From positions 23,338,742-23,402,741 of the forward strand of contig NC_045141.1 in NCBI RefSeq assembly GCF_008831285.2: DNA of 64,000 nucleotides, in the 5' to 3' direction. The stretch comes from Nymphaea colorata. Lineage: Eukaryota; Streptophyta; Magnoliopsida; Nymphaeales; Nymphaeaceae. Made by a program: the position numbers and the translations under genes. This document shows positions 62,142 to 64,000 of this stretch, one piece after another. Within the stretch, counting starts at the first letter, position 1. Every line of letters starts with the position of its first letter. The notes under the pieces were generated by a model. It made no database searches. It was not told the DNA's origin and saw nothing but the letters and a program-made list of their open reading frames with translations.

Positions 62142-63015
62142 GTTGCCTGGAGGACAGCATAAAGGCCCACGAGTCAAAAAGATGTTCATTTAATCTATCT
62201 ATCTATCAATCAAGCCGATGAAACCAGCCTATTAGGAGATACCCCGTCAAGCTTTTCAACCAAATCAAAGGAATCTTTTCTATAAATAACACTGGTCCAT
62301 CGGGTTCAATCACGGTCAACCCCCAAGTCACTCAAGTGCAGGGTACTGAACAGAAAAGTCACGTCGCTCAAACATGATTCTTTTAACGCCCAATAAGAAT
62401 ATCAAGAATATCAATAATATGCATTACATGTTTCACCGAAAGGTCTCGACCGGTCATCGGAGAGCCACAGACTGTCTCCAGTCGTAGGGAGCTGCTGCAG
62501 GTGGATGAGAAGAAAATTGATGGGAAGAATAATTGGCTTTCGACGTTTAGGTAGTGTTTGATTGTCAAAAACAGCTACCGACCGATAACTATTCTGGATA
62601 ACATGACCGCCGCGTGACGATCTGTAATAACTTACCACCATGGACACGTTTCTTACTGCTTGACTAGCGGAAATAAGTTGTCCAGCTTCCGACTTCCGAG
62701 TAAACAAACTGAAAACGAAAGTTGTGTGGAAGCACGAATAACTAATTTAGGGCAAACAGCTATCATCAACTAAAATGCACTCGAAAGACAAATTGCAAAC
62801 GGGACTGCCCGACAATTTGGCCACTCAAAACACGCCGGGATGTTTTCAATCTTCACTAATGGGCCATGGAATCGTATTGTCTCTGTGAAATCTAATAACA
62901 TTAAACATAACTCGACCAAAAGCAGGCCCAAAACCCCTTTCAGGCAAATCTTTCGGCCCGATGGATGCTGCGCGCGCGATAGAGAGATATGGAAAGGGAG
63001 ACAGGGAGAGAAAAC
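62142..63015 (-). other. Inferred leader intron of the eRF3 gene
   Basis: On the minus strand a good acceptor, CTGTCCTCCAG, ends at 62147, leaving GCAAC just before the ATG. A matching donor AACAG/GTTTTC is at 63016/63015. A 5' leader intron directly before the start codon is common in plant translation-factor genes. No transcript evidence is available; the donor is one of several possible. Confidence 0.45.
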
Positions 63016-63260
63016 CTGTTCTTGGAGGATCTGTGAGGACCGAAGATAGACAGATGACTTCCCACTGTGAATAGATGAAGCAGATGACGATGAGCCGACG
63101 GAAATGATGGAGAGGGGAAGAGGAGCTCCGCTGCTCAGCGACAGGTAATGCCCTAAGCAGCCCTTCGCGGCTTTAGCCCAGCCCTTTCCAACCGGTTCAC
63201 CCCGCCTTTTACAACGTACTACACTTACCGCGCCAAATTAACTCGCGGTGGATTCGTGGT
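63016..63260 (-). promoter_or_regulatory. Inferred eRF3 5' untranslated exon and promoter
   Basis: Read on the minus strand, a pyrimidine-rich segment (CTCCTCTTCCCCTCTCC) and TCATCGTCATCTGCTTCATC lie before the putative donor at 63015. Upstream, at about 63170-63190, is GGGCTGGGCTAAAG, containing TGGGCT, a site II-type element frequent in promoters of plant translation and ribosome genes. Exact start and element function are inferred. Confidence 0.35.
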
Positions 63261-64000
63261 GTTTGAATGCCGGCGATGACGAAATGTCGGCTTACAAGTC
63301 TCACGCGGACATATTGTCCACGGAATACAAAATGTCTGACCTATCAAACACGCTTCAATCAAGTATACAAGGCAATTTTAAAATATGTGCGACTAGGGGT
63401 CACTCAATTTAATACGTAAACGAAAAGACATGCTTTGTTCTATAATTCTGCTTTAAAAGTATACCGTATTCATAAAATGTTATCACATTATGTTTCATTA
63501 ATCTACTCGTGATGGATTCGTTGAACAGTATCGACATACTACTTTAGCCAAACATTCTCAAGTGCGGACAACTAGTTCGTGCACACCTGTTCTACCTTTA
63601 CCATAACAGTGTCAACAACTGTCTATCGAAGTAGTTTGTTGATTTAATTCATCTTGGTAAATGCGTCCTGTTTTCTTCGCCCAGCCTTTGGTTTGTATAA
63701 TAGCTGTCCGTGTTTGATAATATATGTTGTTTTCTAGATCGAGTATCATGTTTCTTGGTAAAGTAATTTATACTAGTCGTGGCTTAAAATTCATGTTGGC
63801 ACATTCTTATACAAATGAAATTTCATGGGGACCGTGTGTTTGGTTGAGAGTTCTGTTTTTTCATTATTTTCCATGAAAGCTATGGAATCCTTTAAATATA
63901 ATTGCATCACCTGACATCGATCTGCGTGTTTTCATGTTTTTTTTAATGCTTGTATTTTTACTGGCACATTTGTATGCTTATGTGTACATGGCCTGTTTCT
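63261..64000. other. Right-hand end of the window, no gene seen
   Basis: AT-rich sequence without a convincing exon, RNA gene or repeat on either strand. Confidence 0.5.

Overview
This is nuclear DNA from a flowering plant. It is AT-rich, with many short exons bounded by GT/AG introns, long (TA)n and (CT)n microsatellites, non-autonomous DNA transposons inside introns, and plant-specific gene families (a PIF/UNE10-type phytochrome-interacting bHLH, WAT1-related EamA transporters, a ZAT-type C2H2 repressor and a NOA1/RIF1 chloroplast GTPase). The sequence alone does not let me name the species or order. No long terminal repeat pair, virus, plasmid or prokaryotic feature was recognised.

Layout, left to right. 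(1) 1-4144, minus: 5' part of a NOA1/RIF1 circularly permuted GTPase gene, running off the left edge. (2) 6373-17431, minus: a complete 15-exon gene for a 2-phosphoglycerate-kinase-like P-loop protein; one intron carries a hAT-like foldback element with a perfect 8-bp target duplication. (3) 20478-23164, plus: a 6-exon UNE10/PIF8-type bHLH gene with an intact phytochrome B-binding motif. (4) 23165-32702: a long stretch without a recognised protein gene, holding a perfect inverted repeat around a (TA)n core, a tRNA-Thr(CGU) gene and several DNA-transposon remnants. (5) 32703-37044 and 38814-43671, plus: two tandemly duplicated 7-exon WAT1-related transporter genes with identical intron positions and phases. 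(6) 46757-48022, plus: an intronless ZAT-type zinc-finger gene with a DLNLP EAR motif. (7) 51169-62141, minus: a 17-exon gene for translation termination factor eRF3, whose N-terminal domain looks as if an exon pair was duplicated, and which seems to have a leader intron just before the start codon.

The genes are ordinary single loci and do not form a cluster or pathway. Two concern protein synthesis (NOA1 in chloroplast ribosome biogenesis, eRF3 in cytosolic termination), two are transcription factors, two are membrane transporters and one is a small-molecule kinase-like protein. The most unusual points are the eRF3 exon-duplication signal, the WAT1 tandem pair with its copy-specific insertions, a Ser-rich insert inside the 2PGK-like kinase, and a set of foldback elements whose ends can be defined to the base. 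Exon boundaries were derived by hand from splice motifs, frame continuity and family similarity. All reading frames close: 462, 477, 353, 348, 421 and 531 residues for the complete genes.
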